64,000 bases of DNA from Ligustrum vulgare (Eukaryota > Streptophyta > Magnoliopsida > Lamiales > Oleaceae): contig OY743180.1 in assembly GCA_963555705.1 (NCBI GenBank), positions 42,502,129 through 42,566,128 on the forward strand. The letters run 5' to 3'. The notes below the pieces were generated by a model, which saw only the letters and a list, made by a program, of their open reading frames with translations, was not told the DNA's origin and ran no database searches. Made by a program: the position numbers and the translations under genes. Of the stretch, positions 7,775 to 22,140 are shown piece by piece. Within the stretch, counting starts at the first letter, position 1; every line of letters starts with the position of its first letter.

Positions 7775-7863
7775 TTAGGGTTTTAAGGAAAATGAAATAG
7801 AATTTGACATAACGTGTCCAGCTAAAAGTACGGGCAGCCCAAACAATTCCATGCAAAGCATGG
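7775..7863 (-). promoter_or_regulatory. Representative promoter-like block of satellite module B (site II plus telo-box)
   Basis: On the - strand this copy reads CCATGCTTTGCATGG (perfect 6-bp inverted repeat, 7863-7849), TTTGGGCTGCCC containing the site II element TGGGCT (7841-7836), then, about 50 bp on, AAACCCTAA (7783-7775), a telo-box, followed by a pyrimidine-rich leader. In plants, site II and telo-box pairs are typical of ribosomal-protein and other housekeeping promoters. Nearly every B module in both arrays repeats the arrangement, always in the same orientation. I infer an origin from a gene's 5' end; current activity is unknown. Confidence 0.5.
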
Positions 7864-10800
7864 AGTTTGGATTCCGGAACTTAACAGTTAACACCAAAAT
7901 AAAGCGTTTGAGATGTACCTTCGAGCTTCAACTCAACAAACAAATCGACAATCAACTTCTTCCGTTATCCTCTAATGCAACAAATTTTCTTTCAAAGAGG
8001 AAAAAATGAGAGAGATCGAATTTTGGAGAACCAAAAATAGATTAAAAATATGAAAAAACGAATCAATACCTACAAAATAAATGAAGAACGCGAAAACTCC
8101 ATCAATCAGCCGGGATCGGCACAAGAACGATGATGATCAGAACGGTCAATTGTCTTTCAAAGAGGAAAAAATGAGTGAGATGGAATTTTGGAGAACCAAA
8201 AAATAAATTAAAAGTATGAAAAAACGAATCAATTACTACAAAATAAATGAAGAACGCGAAAACTCCAGCAATCAGCAGGTATCGGGACAAGAACGATGAT
8301 GATCAGAACGGTCGACTGTCCTTCAAAGAGGAAAAAATGAGTGATATGGAATTTTGGAGAACCAAAAAATAAATTAAAAGTATGAAAAAACGAATCAATT
8401 CCTACAAATTAAATGAAGAACCCGAAAACTCCAGCAATCAGCAGGGATCGACACAAGAACGATGATGATCGGAACGGTCGACAAGAATTCGGAGCCGCAC
8501 AGAGAGGAATTCTTAGGGTTTTAAGGAAAATGAAATAGAATTTGACATAACGTGTCCAGCTAAAAGTACGGGCAGCCCAAACAATTCCATGCAAAGCATG
8601 GAGTTTGGATTCCGGAACTTAACAGTTAACACCAAAATACAGCGTTTGAGATGTACCTTCGAGCTTCAACTCAACAAACAAATCGACAATCAACTTATTC
8701 CGTTATCCTCTAATGCAACAAATTTTCCTTCAAAGAGGAAAAAATGAGAGAGATCGAATTTTGGAGAACCAAAAATAGATTAAAAATATGAAAAAACGAA
8801 TCAATACCTACAAAATAAATGAAGAACACGAAAACTTCATCAATCAGCCGGGATCGGCACAAGAACAATGATGATCAGAACGGTCGACTGTCCTTCAAAG
8901 AGGAAAAAATGAGTGAGATGGAATTTTGGAGAACCAAAAATAAATTAAAAGTATGAAAAAACGAATCAATTCCTACAAATTAAACGAAGATCGCGAAAAC
9001 TCCAGCAATCAGCAGGGATCGGCACAAGAACGATGATGATCGGAACGGTCGACAAGAATTCGGAGCCGCACAGAGAGGAATTCTTAGGGTTTTAAGGAAA
9101 ATCAAATAGAATTTGACATAACGTGTCCAGCTAAAAGTACGGGCAGCCCAAACAATTCCATGCAAAGCATGGAGTTTGGATTCCGGAACTTAACAGTTAA
9201 CACCAAAATACAGCGTTTGAGAAGTCCCTTCGAGCTTCAACTCAACAAACAAATCGACAATCAACTTCTTCCGTTATCCTCTAATGCAACAAATTTTCCT
9301 TCAAAGAGGAAAAAATGAGAGAGATCGAATTTTGGAGAACCAAAAATAGATTAAAAATATGAAAAAATGAATCAATACCTACAAATTAAATGAAGAACGC
9401 GAAAACTCCAGCAATCAGCAGGGATCGGCACAAGAACGATGATGATCGGAACGGTCGACAAGAATTCGGAGCCGCACAGAGAGGAATTCTTAGGGTTTTA
9501 AGGAAAATGAAATAGAATTTGACATAACGTGTCCAGCTAAAAGTACGGGCAGCCCAAACAATTCCATGCAAAGCATGGAGTTTGGATTCCGGAACTTAAC
9601 AGTTAACACCAAAATACAGCGTTTGAGAAGTACCTTCGAGCTTCAACTCAACAAACAAATCGACAATCAACTTCTTCCGTTATCCTCTAATGCAACAAAT
9701 TTTCCTTCAAAGAGGAAAAAATGAGAGAGATCGAATTTTGGAGAACCAAAAATAGATTAAAAATATGACAAAACGAATCAATACCTACAAAATAAATGAA
9801 GAACGCGAAAACTCCATCAATCAGCCGGGATCGGCACAAGAACGATGATGATCAGAACGGTCGACTTTCCTTCAAAGATGAAAAAATGAGTTAGATGGAA
9901 TTTTGGAGAACCAAATAAATTAAAAGTTTGAAAAAACGAATCAATTCCTACAAAATAAATGAAGAACGCGAAAACTCCAGTAATCAACAGGGATCGACAC
10001 AAGAACGATGATGATCGGAACGGTCGACAAGAATTCGGAGCCGCACAGAGAGGAATTCTTAGGGTTTTGAGGAAAATGAAATAGAATTTGACATAACGTG
10101 TCCAGCTAAAAGTACGGGCAGCCCAAACAATTCCATGCAAAGCATGGAGTTTGGATTCCGGAACTTAACAGTTAACACCAAAATACAGCGTTTGAGAAGT
10201 ACCTTCGAGCTTCAACTCAACAAACAAATCGACAATCAACTTCTTCCGTTATCCTCTAATGCAACAAATTTTCCTTCAAAGAGGAAAAAATGAGAGAGAT
10301 CGAATTTTGGAGAACCAAAAATAGATTAAAAATATGAAAAAACGAATCAATACCTACAAAATAAATGAAGAACGCGAAAACTCCATCAATCAGCCGGGAT
10401 CGGCACAAGAACGATGATGATCAGAACGGTCGACTTTCCTTCAAAGATGAAAAAATGAGTGAGATGGAATTTTGGAGAACCAAATAAATTAAAAGTATGA
10501 AAAAACGAATCAATTCCTACAAAATAAATGAAGAACGCGAAAACTCCAGCAATCAGTAGGGATCAGCACAAGAACGATGATGATCAGAACGGTCGACAAG
10601 AATTCGGAGCCGCACAGAGAGGAATTTTTAGGGTTTTAACGAAAATGAAATAGAATTTGACATAACGTGTCCAGCTAAAAGTACGGGCAGCCCAAACAAT
10701 TCCATGCAAAGCATGGAGTTTGGATTCCGGAACTTAACAGTTAACACCAAAATAAAGCGTTTGAGATGTACCTTCGAGCTTCAACTCAACAAACAAATCG

Positions 10801-13500
10801 ACAATCAACTTCTTCCGTTATCCTCTAATGCAACAAATTTTCTTTCAAAGAGGAAAAAATGAGAGAGATCGAATTTTGGAGAACCAAAAATAGATTAAAA
10901 ATATGAAAAAACGAATCAATACCTACAAAATAAATGAAGAACGCGAAAACTCCATCAATCAGCCGGGATCGGCACAAGAACGATGATGATCAGAACGGTC
11001 AATTGTCTTTCAAAGAGGAAAAAATGAGTGAGATGGAATTTTGGAGAACCAAAAAATAAATTAAAAGTATGAAAAAACGAATCAATTACTACAAAATAAA
11101 TGAAGAACGCGAAAACTCCAGCAATCAGCAGGTATCGGGACAAGAACGATGATGATCAGAACGGTCGACTGTCCTTCAAAGAGGAAAAAATGAGTGATAT
11201 GGAATTTTGGAGAACCAAAAAATAAATTAAAAGTATGAAAAAACGAATCAATTCCTACAAATTAAATGAAGAACCCGAAAACTCCAGCAATCAGCAGGGA
11301 TCGACACAAGAACGATGATGATCGGAACGGTCGACAAGAATTCGGAGCCGCACAGAGAGGAATTCTTAGGGTTTTAAGGAAAATGAAATAGAATTTGACA
11401 TAACGTGTCCAGCTAAAAGTACGGGCAGCCCAAACAATTCCATGCAAAGCATGGAGTTTGGATTCCGGAACTTAACAGTTAACACCAAAATACAGCGTTT
11501 GAGATGTACCTTCGAGCTTCAACTCAACAAACAAATCGACAATCAACTTATTCCGTTATCCTCTAATGCAACAAATTTTCCTTCAAAGAGGAAAAAATGA
11601 GAGAGATCGAATTTTGGAGAACCAAAAATAGATTAAAAATATGAAAAAACGAATCAATACCTACAAAATAAATGAAGAACACGAAAACTCCATCAATCAG
11701 CCGGGATCGGCACAAGAACAATGATGATCAGAACGGTCGACTGTCCTTCAAAGAGGAAAAAATGAGTGAGATGGAATTTTGGAGAACCAAAAATAAATTA
11801 AAAGTATGAAAAAACGAATCAATTCCTACAAATTAAACGAAGATCGCGAAAACTCCAGCAATCAGCAGGGATCGGCACAAGAACGATGATGATCGGAACG
11901 GTCGACAAGAATTCGGAGCCGCACAGAGAGGAATTCTTAGGGTTTTAAGGAAAATCAAATAGAATTTGACATAACGTGTCCAGCTAAAAGTACGGGCAGC
12001 CCAAACAATTCCATGCAAAGCATGGAGTTTGGATTCCGGAACTTAACAGTTAACACCAAAATACAGCGTTTGAGAAGTCCCTTCGAGCTTCAACTCAACA
12101 AACAAATCGACAATCAACTTCTTCCGTTATCCTCTAATGCAACAAATTTTCCTTCAAAGAGGAAAAAATGAGAGAGATCGAATTTTGGAGAACCAAAAAT
12201 AGATTAAAAATATGAAAAAATGAATCAATACCTACAAATTAAATGAAGAACGCGAAAACTCCAGCAATCAGCAGGGATCGGCACAAGAACGATGATGATC
12301 GGAACGGTCGACAAGAATTCGGAGCCGCACAGAGAGGAATTCTTAGGGTTTTAAGGAAAATGAAATAGAATTTGACATAACGTGTCCAGCTAAAAGTACG
12401 GGCAGCCCAAACAATTCCATGCAAAGCATGGAGTTTGGATTCCGGAACTTAACAGTTAACACCAAAATACAGCGTTTGAGAAGTACCTTCGAGCTTCAAC
12501 TCAACAAACAAATCGACAATCAACTTCTTCCGTTATCCTCTAATGCAACAAATTTTCCTTCAAAGAGGAAAAAATGAGAGAGATCGAATTTTGGAGAACC
12601 AAAAATAGATTAAAAATATGACAAAACGAATCAATACCTACAAAATAAATGAAGAACGCGAAAACTCCATCAATCAGCCGGGATCGGCACAAGAACGATG
12701 ATGATCAGAACGGTCGACTTTCCTTCAAAGATGAAAAAATGAGTTAGATGGAATTTTGGAGAACCAAATAAATTAAAAGTTTGAAAAAACGAATCAATTC
12801 CTACAAAATAAATGAAGAACGCGAAAACTCCAGTAATCAACAGGGATCGACACAAGAACGATGATGATCGGAACGGTCGACAAGAATTCGGAGCCGCACA
12901 GAGAGGAATTCTTAGGGTTTTGAGGAAAATGAAATAGAATTTGACATAACGTGTCCAGCTAAAAGTACGGGCAGCCCAAACAATTCCATGCAAAGCATGG
13001 AGTTTGGATTCCGGAACTTAACAGTTAACACCAAAATACAGCGTTTGAGAAGTACCTTCGAGCTTCAACTCAACAAACAAATCGACAATCAACTTCTTCC
13101 GTTATCCTCTAATGCAACAAATTTTCCTTCAAAGAGGAAAAAATGAGAGAGATCGAATTTTGGAGAACCAAAAATAGATTAAAAATATGAAAAAACGAAT
13201 CAATACCTACAAAATAAATGAAGAACGCGAAAACTCCATCAATCAGCCGGGATCGGCACAAGAACGATGATGATCAGAACGGTCGACTTTCCTTCAAAGA
13301 TGAAAAAATGAGTGAGATGGAATTTTGGAGAACCAAATAAATTAAAAGTATGAAAAAACGAATCAATTCCTACAAAATAAATGAAGAACGCGAAAACTCC
13401 AGCAATCAGTAGGGATCAGCACAAGAACGATGATGATCAGAACGGTCGACAAGAATTCGGAGCCGCACAGAGAGGAATTTTTAGGGTTTTAACGAAAATG
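7795..13500. repeat. Two tandem copies of a 2853-bp higher-order repeat
   Basis: Copies at about 7795-10647 and 10648-13500 have the same series of units (739, 571, 406, 569, 569 bp). They share private variants such as AATTTTCTTTCAAAG, GAACCCGAAAAC and AAAATCAAATAG at a constant 2853-bp offset. I noticed only one or two base differences, for example near 8826 versus 11679. Confidence 0.88.
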
Positions 13501-16500
13501 AAATAGAATTTGACATAACGTGTCCAGCTAAAAGTACGGGCAGCCCAAACAATTCCATGCAAAGCATGGAGTTTGGATTCCGGAACTTAACAGTTAACAC
13601 CAAAATACAGCGTTTGAGAAGTCCCTTCGAGCTTCCACTCAACAAACAAATCGACAATCAACTTCTTCCGTTATCCTCTAATGCAACAAATTTTCCTTCA
13701 AAGAGGAAAAAATGAGAGAGATCGAATTTTGGAGAACCAAAAATAGATTAAAAATATGAAAAAACGAATAAATACCTACAAAATAAATGAAGAACGCGAA
13801 AACTCCATCAATCAGCCGGGATCGGCACAAGAACGATGATGATCAGAACGGTCGACTTTCCTTCAAAGATGAAAAAATGAGTGAGATGGAATTTTGGAGA
13901 ACCAAATAAATTAAAAGTATGAAAAAACGAATCAATTCCTACAAAATAAATGAAGAACGCGAAAACTCCAGCAATCAGTAGGGATCAGCACAAGAACGAT
14001 GATGATCAGAACGGTCGACAAGAATTCGGAGCCGCACAGAGAGGAATTTTTAGGGTTTTAACAAAAATGAAATAGAATTTGACATAACGTGTCCAGCTAA
14101 AAGTACGGGCAGCCCAAACAATTCCATGCAAAGCATGGAGTTTGGATTCCGGAACTTAACAGTTAACACCAAAATACAGCGTTTGAGAAGTCCCTTCGAG
14201 CTTCCACTCAACAAACAAATCGACAATCAACTTCTTACGTTATCCTCTAATGCAACAAATTTTCCTTCAAAGAGGAAAAAATGAGAGAGATCGAATTTTG
14301 GAGAACCAAAAATAGATTAAAAATATGAAAAAACGAATAAATACCTACAAAATAAATGAAGAACGCGAAACCTCCATCAATCAGCCGGGATCGGCACAAG
14401 AACGATGATGATCAGAACGGTCGACTTTCCTTCAAAGATGAAAAAATGAGTGAGATGGAATTTTGGAGAACCAAATAAATTAAAAGTATGAAAAAACGAA
14501 TCAATTCCTACAAAATAAATGAAGAACGCGAAAACTCCAGCAATCAGTAGGGATCAGCACAAGAACGATGATGATCAGAACGGTCGACAAGAATTCGGAG
14601 CCGCACAGAGAGGAATTTTTAGGGTTTTAACGAAAATGAAATAGAATTTGACATAACGTGTCCAGCTAAAAGTACGGGCAGCCCAAACAATTCCATGCAA
14701 AGCATGGAGTTTGGATTCCGGAACTTAACAGTTAACACCAAAATACAGCGTTTGAGAAGTCCCTTCGAGCTTCCACTCAACAAACAAATCGACAATCAAC
14801 TTCTTCCGTTATCCTCTAATGCAACAAATTTTCCATCAAAGAGGAAAAAATGAGAGAGATCGAATTTTGGAGAACCAAAAATAGATTAAAAATATGAAAA
14901 AACGAATAAATACCTACAAAATAAATGAAGAACGCGAAAACTCCATCAATCAGCCGGGATCGGCACAAGAACGATGATGATCAGAACGGTCGACTTTCCT
15001 TCAAAGATGAAAAAATGAGTGAGATGGAATTTTGGAGAACCAAATAAATTAAAAGTATGAAAAAACGAATCAATTCCTACAAAATAAATGAAGAACGCGA
15101 AAACTCCAGCAATCAGTAGGGATCAGCACAAGAACGATGATGATCAGAACGGTCGACAAGAATTCGGAGCCGCACAGAGAGGAATTTTTAGGGTTTTAAC
15201 AAAAATGAAATAGAATTTGACATAACGTGTCCAGCTAAAAGTACGGGCAGCCCAAACAATTCCATGCAAAGCATGGAGTTTGGATTCCGGAACTTAACAG
15301 TTAACACCAAAATACAGCGTTTGAGAAGTCCCTTCGAGCTTCCACTCAACAAACAAATCGACAATCAACTTCTTACGTTATCCTCTAATGCAACAAATTT
15401 TCCTTCAAAGAGGAAAAAATGAGAGAGATCGAATTTTGGAGAACCAAAAATAGATTAAAAATATGAAAAAACGAATAAATACCTACAAAATAAATGAAGA
15501 ACGCGAAACCTCCATCAATCAGCCGGGATCGGCACAAGAACGATGATGATCAGAACGGTCGACTTTCCTTCAAAGATGAAAAAATGAGTGAGATGGAATT
15601 TTGGAGAACCAAATAAATTAAAAGTATGAAAAAACGAATCAATTCCTACAAAATAAATGAAGAACGCGAAAACTCCAGCAATCAGTAGGGATCAGCACAA
15701 GAACGATGATGATCAGAACGGTCGACAAGAATTCGGAGCCGCACAGAGAGGAATTTTTAGGGTTTTAACGAAAATGAAATAGAATTTGACATAACGTGTC
15801 CAGCTAAAAGTACGGGCAGCCCAAACAATTCCATGCAAAGCATGGAGTTTGGATTCCGGAACTTAACAGTTAACACCAAAATACAGCGTTTGAGAAGTCC
15901 CTTCGAGCTTCCACTCAACAAACAAATCGACAATCAACTTCTTCCGTTATCCTCTAATGCAACAAATTTTCCTTCAAAGAGGAAAAAATGAGAGAGATCG
16001 AATTTTGGAGAACCAAAAATAGATTAAAAATATGAAAAAACGAATAAATACCTACAAAATAAATGAAGAACGCGAAAACTCCATCAATCAGCCGGGATCG
16101 GCACAAGAACGATGATGATCAGAACGGTCGACTTTCCTTCAAAGATGAAAAAATGAGTGAGATGGAATTTTGGAGAACCAAATAAATTAAAAGTATGAAA
16201 AAACGAATCAATTCCTACAAAATAAATGAAGAACGCGAAAACTCCAGCAATCAGTAGGGATCAGCACAAGAACGATGATGATCAGAACGGTCGACAAGAA
16301 TTCGGAGCCGCACAGAGAGGAATTTTTAGGGTTTTAACAAAAATGAAATAGAATTTGACATAACGTGTCCAGCTAAAAGTACGGGCAGCCCAAACAATTC
16401 CATGCAAAGCATGGAGTTTGGATTCCGGAACTTAACAGTTAACACCAAAATACAGCGTTTGAGAAGTCCCTTCGAGCTTCCACTCAACAAACAAATCGAC

Positions 16501-16976
16501 AATCAACTTCTTACGTTATCCTCTAATGCAACAAATTTTCCTTCAAAGAGGAAAAAATGAGAGAGATCGAATTTTGGAGAACCAAAAATAGATTAAAAAT
16601 ATGAAAAAACGAATAAATACCTACAAAATAAATGAAGAACGCGAAAAATCCATCAATCAGCCGGGATCGGCACAAGAACGATGATGATCAGAACGGTCGA
16701 CTTTCCTTCAAAGATGAAAAAATGAGTGAGATGGAATTTTGGAGAACCAAATAAATTAAAAGTATGAAAAAACGAATCAATTCCTACAAAATAAATGAAG
16801 AACGCGAAAACTCCAGTAATCAGCAGGGATCGACACAAGAACGATGATGATCGGAACGGTCGACAAGAATTCGGAGCCGCACAGAGAGGAATTCTTAGGG
16901 TTTTGAGGAAAATGAAATAGAATTTGACATAACGTGTCCAGCTAAAAGTACGGGCAGCCCAAACAATTCCATGCAA
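12424..16976. repeat. Eight 569-bp units, partly as a 1138-bp dimeric higher-order repeat
   Basis: Equivalent positions recur at exactly 569 bp from 12424 to 16976. From about 13490 neighbouring units alternate: GTTTTAACG versus GTTTTAACA and CTTCCGTT versus CTTACGTT. The TTACGT variant is at 14235, 15373 and 16511, exactly 1138 bp apart. Confidence 0.88.
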
Positions 16977-19900
16977 ATCATGGAGTTTGGATTCCGGAAC
17001 TTAACAGCTAACACCAAAATACAGCGTTTGAGAAGTCCCTTCGAGCTTCAACTCAACAAACAAATCGACAATCAACTTCTTCCGTTATCCTCTAATTCAA
17101 CAAATTTTCCTTCAAAGAGGAAAAAATGAGAGAGATCGAATTTTGGAGAACCAAAAATAGATTAAAAATATGAAAAAACGAATCAATACCTACAAAATAA
17201 ATGAAGAACACGAAAACTCCATCAATCAGCCGGGATCGGCACAAGAACGATGATGATCGGAACGGTCGACAAGAATTCGGAGCCGCACAGAGACGAATTT
17301 TTAGGGTTTTAAGGAAAATGAAATAGAATTTGACATAACGTGTCCAGCTAAAAGTACGGGCAGCCCAAACAATTCCATGCAAATCATGGAGTTTGGATTC
17401 CGGAACTTAACAGCTAACACCAAAATACAGCGTTTGAGAAGTCCCTTCGAGCTTCAACTCAACAAACAAATCGACAATCAACTTCTTCCGTTATCCTCTA
17501 ATGCAACAAATTTTCCTTCAAAGAGGAAAAAATGAGAGAGATCGAATTTTGGAGAACCAAAAATAGATTAAAAATATGAAAAAACGAATCAATACCTACA
17601 AAATAAATGAAGAACACGAAAACTCCATCAATCAGCAGGGATCGGCACAAGAACGATGATGATCAGAACGGTCGACTGTCCTTCAAAGAGCAAAAAATGA
17701 GTGAGATGGAATTTTGGAGAACCAAAAAATAAATTAAAAATATCAAAAAACGAATCAATTACTACAAAATAAATGAAGAACGCGAAAACTCCAGCAATCA
17801 GCAGGGATCGGGACAAGAACGATGATGATCAGAACGGTCGACTGTCCTTCAAAGAGGAAAAAATGAGTGAGATGGAATTTTGGAGAACCAAAAAATAAAT
17901 TAAAAGTATGAAAAAACGAATCAATTCCTACAAATTAAATGAAGAACGCGAAAACTCCAGCAATCAGCAGGGATCGGCACAAGAACGATGATGATCGGAA
18001 CGGTCGACAAGAATTCGGAGCCGCACAGAGACGAATTTTTACGGTTTTAAGGAAAATGAAATAGAATTTGACATAACGTGTCCAGCTAAAAGTACGAGCA
18101 GCCCAAACAATTCCATGCAAATCATGGAGTTTGGATTCCGGAACTTAACAGCTAACACCAAAATACAGCGTTTGAGAAGTCCCTTCGAGCTTCAACTCAA
18201 CAAACAAATCGACAATCAACTTCTTCCGTTATCCTCTAATGCCACAAATTTTCCTTCAAAGAGGAAAAAATGAGAGAGATCGAATTTTGGAGAACCAAAA
18301 ATAGATTAAAAATATGAAAAAACGAATCAATACCTACAAAATAAATGAAGAACACGAAAACTCAATCAATCAGCCGGGATCAGCACAAGAACGATGATGA
18401 TCAGAAAGGTCGACTGTCCTACAAAGAGGCAAAAATGAGTGAAATGGAATTTTGGAGAACCAAAAATAAATTAAAAGTATGAAAAAACGAATCAATTCCT
18501 ACAAAATAAATGATGAACGCGAAAAATCCAGCAATCCGCAGGGATCGGCACAAGAACGATGATGATCGGAACGGTCGACAAGAATTCGGAGCCGCACAGA
18601 GAGGAATTCTTAGGGTTTTGAGGAAAATGAAATAGAATTTGACATAACGTGTCCAGCTAAAAGTACGGGCAGCCCAAACAATTCCATGCAAAGCATGGAG
18701 TTTGGATTCCGGAACTTAACAGTTAACACCAAAATACAGCGTTTGAGAAGTCCCTTCGAGCTTCAAACCAACAAACAAATCGACAATCAACTTCTTCCGT
18801 TATCCTCTAATGCAACAAATTTTCCTTCAAAGAGGAAAAAATGAGAGAGATCGAATTTCGGAGAACCAAAAATAGATTAAAAATATGAAAAAACGAATCA
18901 ATTCCTAATAAAATAAATGAAGAACGCGAAAACTCCAGCAATCAGCAGGGATCGGCACAAGAACGATGATGATTAGAACGGTCGACTGTCCTTCAAAGAG
19001 GAAAAAATGAGTGAGATGGAATTTTGGAGAACCAAAAAATAAATTAAAATTATGAAGAAACGAATCAATTACTACAAAATAAATGAAGAACGCGAAAACT
19101 CCAGCAATCAGCAGGGATCGGGACAAGAACGATGATTATCAGAACGGTCGACTGTCCTTCAAAGACGAAAAAATGAGTGAGATGGAATTTTGGAGAACCA
19201 AAAAATAAATTAAAAGTATGAAAAAACGAATCAATTCCTACAAATTAAATGAAGAACGCGAAAACTCCAGCAATCAGCAGGGATCGGCACAAGAACGATG
19301 ATGATCGGAACGGTCGACAAGAATTCGGAGCCGCACAGAGAGGAATTCTTAGGGTTTTAAGGAAAATGAAATAGAATTTGACATAACGTGTCCAGCTAAA
19401 AGTACGGGCGGCCCAAACTATTCCATGCAAAGCATGGAGTTTGGATTCCGGAACTTAACAGTTAACACCAAAATACAGCGTTTGAGAAGTCCCTTCGAGC
19501 TTCAACTCAACAAACAAATCGACAATCAACTTCTTCCGTTATCCTCTAATGCAACAAATTTTCCTTCAAAGAGGAAAAAATGAGAGAGATCGAATTTTGG
19601 AGAACCAAAAATAGATTAAAAATATGAAAAAACGAATCAATACCTACAAATTAAATGAGGAACGCGAAAACTTCAGCAATCAGCAGGGATCGGCACAAGA
19701 ACGATGATGATCGGAACGGTCGACAAGAATTCGGAGCCGCACAGAGAGGAATTCTTAGGGTTTTAAGGAAAATGAAATAGAATTTGACATAACGTGTCCA
19801 GCTAAAAGTACGGGCAGCCCAAACAATTCCATGCAAAGCATGGAGTTTGGATTCCGGAACTTAACAGTTAACACCAAAATACAGCGTTTGAGAAGTACCT

Positions 19901-20667
19901 TCGAGCTTCAACTCAACAAACAAATCGACAATCAACTTCTTCCGTTATCCTCTAATGCAACAAATTTTCCTTCAAAGAGGAAAAAATGAGAGAGATCGAA
20001 TTTTGGAGAACCAAAAATAGATTAAAAATATGAAAAAACGAATCAATACCTACAAAATAAATGAAGAACGCGAAAACTCCATCAATCAGCCGGGATCGGC
20101 ACAAGAACGATGATGATCAGAACGGTCGACTGTCCTTCAAAGATGAAAAAATGAGTGAGATGGAATTTTGGAGAACCAAATAAATTAAAAGTATGAAAAA
20201 ACGAATCAATTCCTTCAAAATAAATGAAGAACGCGAAAACTACAGTAATCAGCAGGGATCGACACAAGAACGATGATGATCGGAACGGTCGACCAGAATT
20301 CGGAGCCGCACAGAGAGGAATTCTTAGGGTTTTGAGGAAAATGAAATAGAATTTGACATAACGTGTCCAGCTAAAAGTACGGGCACCCCAAACAATTCCA
20401 TGCAAAGCATGGAGTTTGGATTCCGGAACTTAACAGTTAACACCAAAATACAGCGTTTGAGAAGTCCCTTCGAGCTTCAACTCAACAAACAAATCGACAA
20501 TCAACTTCTTCCGTTATCCTCTAATGCAACAAATTTTCCTTCAAAGAGGAAAAAATGAGACAGATCGAATTTTGGAGAACCAAAAATAGATTAAAAATAT
20601 GAAAAAACGAATCAATACCTACAAAATAAATGAAGAACGCGAAAACTCCATCAATCAGCCGGGATCG
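16976..20667. repeat. Mixed satellite units before LARD-2
   Basis: Satellite units of 406, about 570 and about 739 bp in mixed order, including the B2 type (GACGAATTTTTAGGG with CCATGCAAATCATGG, for example 17294-17400). The block resembles 30601-33900 in unit order, so both may come from one older segment. A telo-box mutation (TTTACGGTTTT) occurs near 18038. Confidence 0.75.
20663..20667. other. Target-site duplication of LARD-2, left
   Basis: GATCG just before TGTAGCG. An identical GATCG follows the other end at 30601-30605. Removing the element and one copy restores an unbroken satellite A module (CCGGGATCGGCACAAG). Confidence 0.95.
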
Positions 20668-21319
20668 TGTAGCGCCCCGAGTTCCGTATACCCGATTCAC
20701 TACGTCATTTTCTGTCTAAATTTTTCGAATAATATTTTTGCGGAAGAAATAATTGAAATTCATTTTTGGCAACATTAAATAAACTGTAATGGCCGCTAAA
20801 ATTGAAAACATTTATGAAACCATTTGAAATAGTAAATCGAACCATTAATATTGTAAAGAAATTGCCAATATCATAATTTCTCAAATAAATGAACTTCTAT
20901 AAATTATTCGATTGTTTGGAAAATACGGAAATCATTAACGTCAAACTTTCAACCGTTCAACGATTATTGCCACCATCATTCATCGCTCGCCACCGTCTCC
21001 GAAATCTGCAAAACTGTTAAAAAGTAGGGTGAGTATTTCATGGGGGAAATACTCAGTAGACTCATCGCAAATTAATTTAATTTATAAGATGATTAAACAC
21101 ATAAATCCCGGCTCTTTATAAAACGGGCATTGATAGAGCTTCTTTATAAAACTGCTCTTGATAAAACTCATATTGTGCATTACAGCACGGGACATATTTT
21201 ACAAATCATAGGCTCTTTGAAAATAGCTCTTTGAAAACAGCTCTTTGAAAACCATATACTTATAAAAACATTTTAATTATGTCAAGCATAATTTCTTTTG
21301 AAAGCATAACATAAGATAG

Positions 21320-21725
21320 GATTTAAATCCTCATAAACATAAATAGACACAAGAACTTTACCGAACTTAGGTGGCAAGAATTCTTATGCAGTAAAATCAT
21401 AATAACAGTAAGTTTTCATCATAACATAGGATAATATCGAAATCCTCATAAACATAAGAATTTTACCGAACTTAGGTGGCAAGAATTCTTATGTAGTAAG
21501 TATACCAAGCATAATTTTCTGAAATTCATAGGGATCAATTGCATCATAACATAAGATAGGATCGAAATCCTCATAAACATATGCGACAGGAATTTTACCG
21601 AACTTAGGTGGTAAATCCTCATAAACATATGGAAAGATAGGAATTTTACCGAACTTCGTGGCAAATCCTCATAAACATAGGAGACACAAGAATGTTACCG
21701 AACTTAGGTGGCAAGAATTCTTATG
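21320..21725 (-). repeat. Tandem repeat with ACCTAAGTTCGG motif, LARD-2 3' LTR
   Basis: Same repeat as 6208-6620 in reverse orientation, several imperfect units with CCGAACTTAGGTGG on the + strand. Confidence 0.75.
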
Positions 21726-22140
21726 TGTAGCGCTACTAAAACTCCGGTCCCCTTAACATATCATAACTTATCATATGGGACCCAAAACAATCTTGGTAGA
21801 TTGATTTCATAGCAATGATCCAAAAAAACATTTTCGTGAAGCATAGGGTATACTTACTTTTCGTAAAAACATAAAGTATATTTTCTTTTCATAAAAACAT
21901 ACTTACTTTTCATAACAACATAAGGTATATTTACCTTTCATAAAAACATACTTGTTTTTCTTAAAAATTGACTTTCACAAGTCACATGACATTCATATGA
22001 AATCATAATTTAAATTAATTAATAAGTGCGAGTCTACCTCAATTCCGACGAGTGCAAAGTTGAGCGGGAATGACTTCAATTTCTTTAAATTCTCCGTACG
22101 CTTCGTCTTAGCCAATAAGTCACTTTAGTCTATCGAATAT

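Larger units (their letters stand above)
7260..20667. repeat. Satellite array, left part (about 24 B modules)
   Basis: Tandem array of two modules. B (about 241 bp) contains AAGAATTCGGAGCCGC, TTAGGGTTTT, GGGCAGCCCAAAC, CCATGCAAAGCATGG and ACAGTTAACACC. A (about 165 bp) contains TTCAAAGAGGAAAAAATGAG, AAATATGAAAAAACGAATC, AAATAAATGAAGAACGCG and AACGATGATGATCAGAACGG. Units with one, two or three A modules measure 406, about 570 and about 739 bp. The order of units is not random but forms higher-order repeats. No gene is seen. The array is interrupted by LARD-2 at 20668 and by LARD-1 on its left. Confidence 0.97.

Noticed and set aside
7775..7783. Telomere repeat (TTAGGGTTT)
   Set aside because: A single telo-box per unit, never in tandem as in telomeric DNA.
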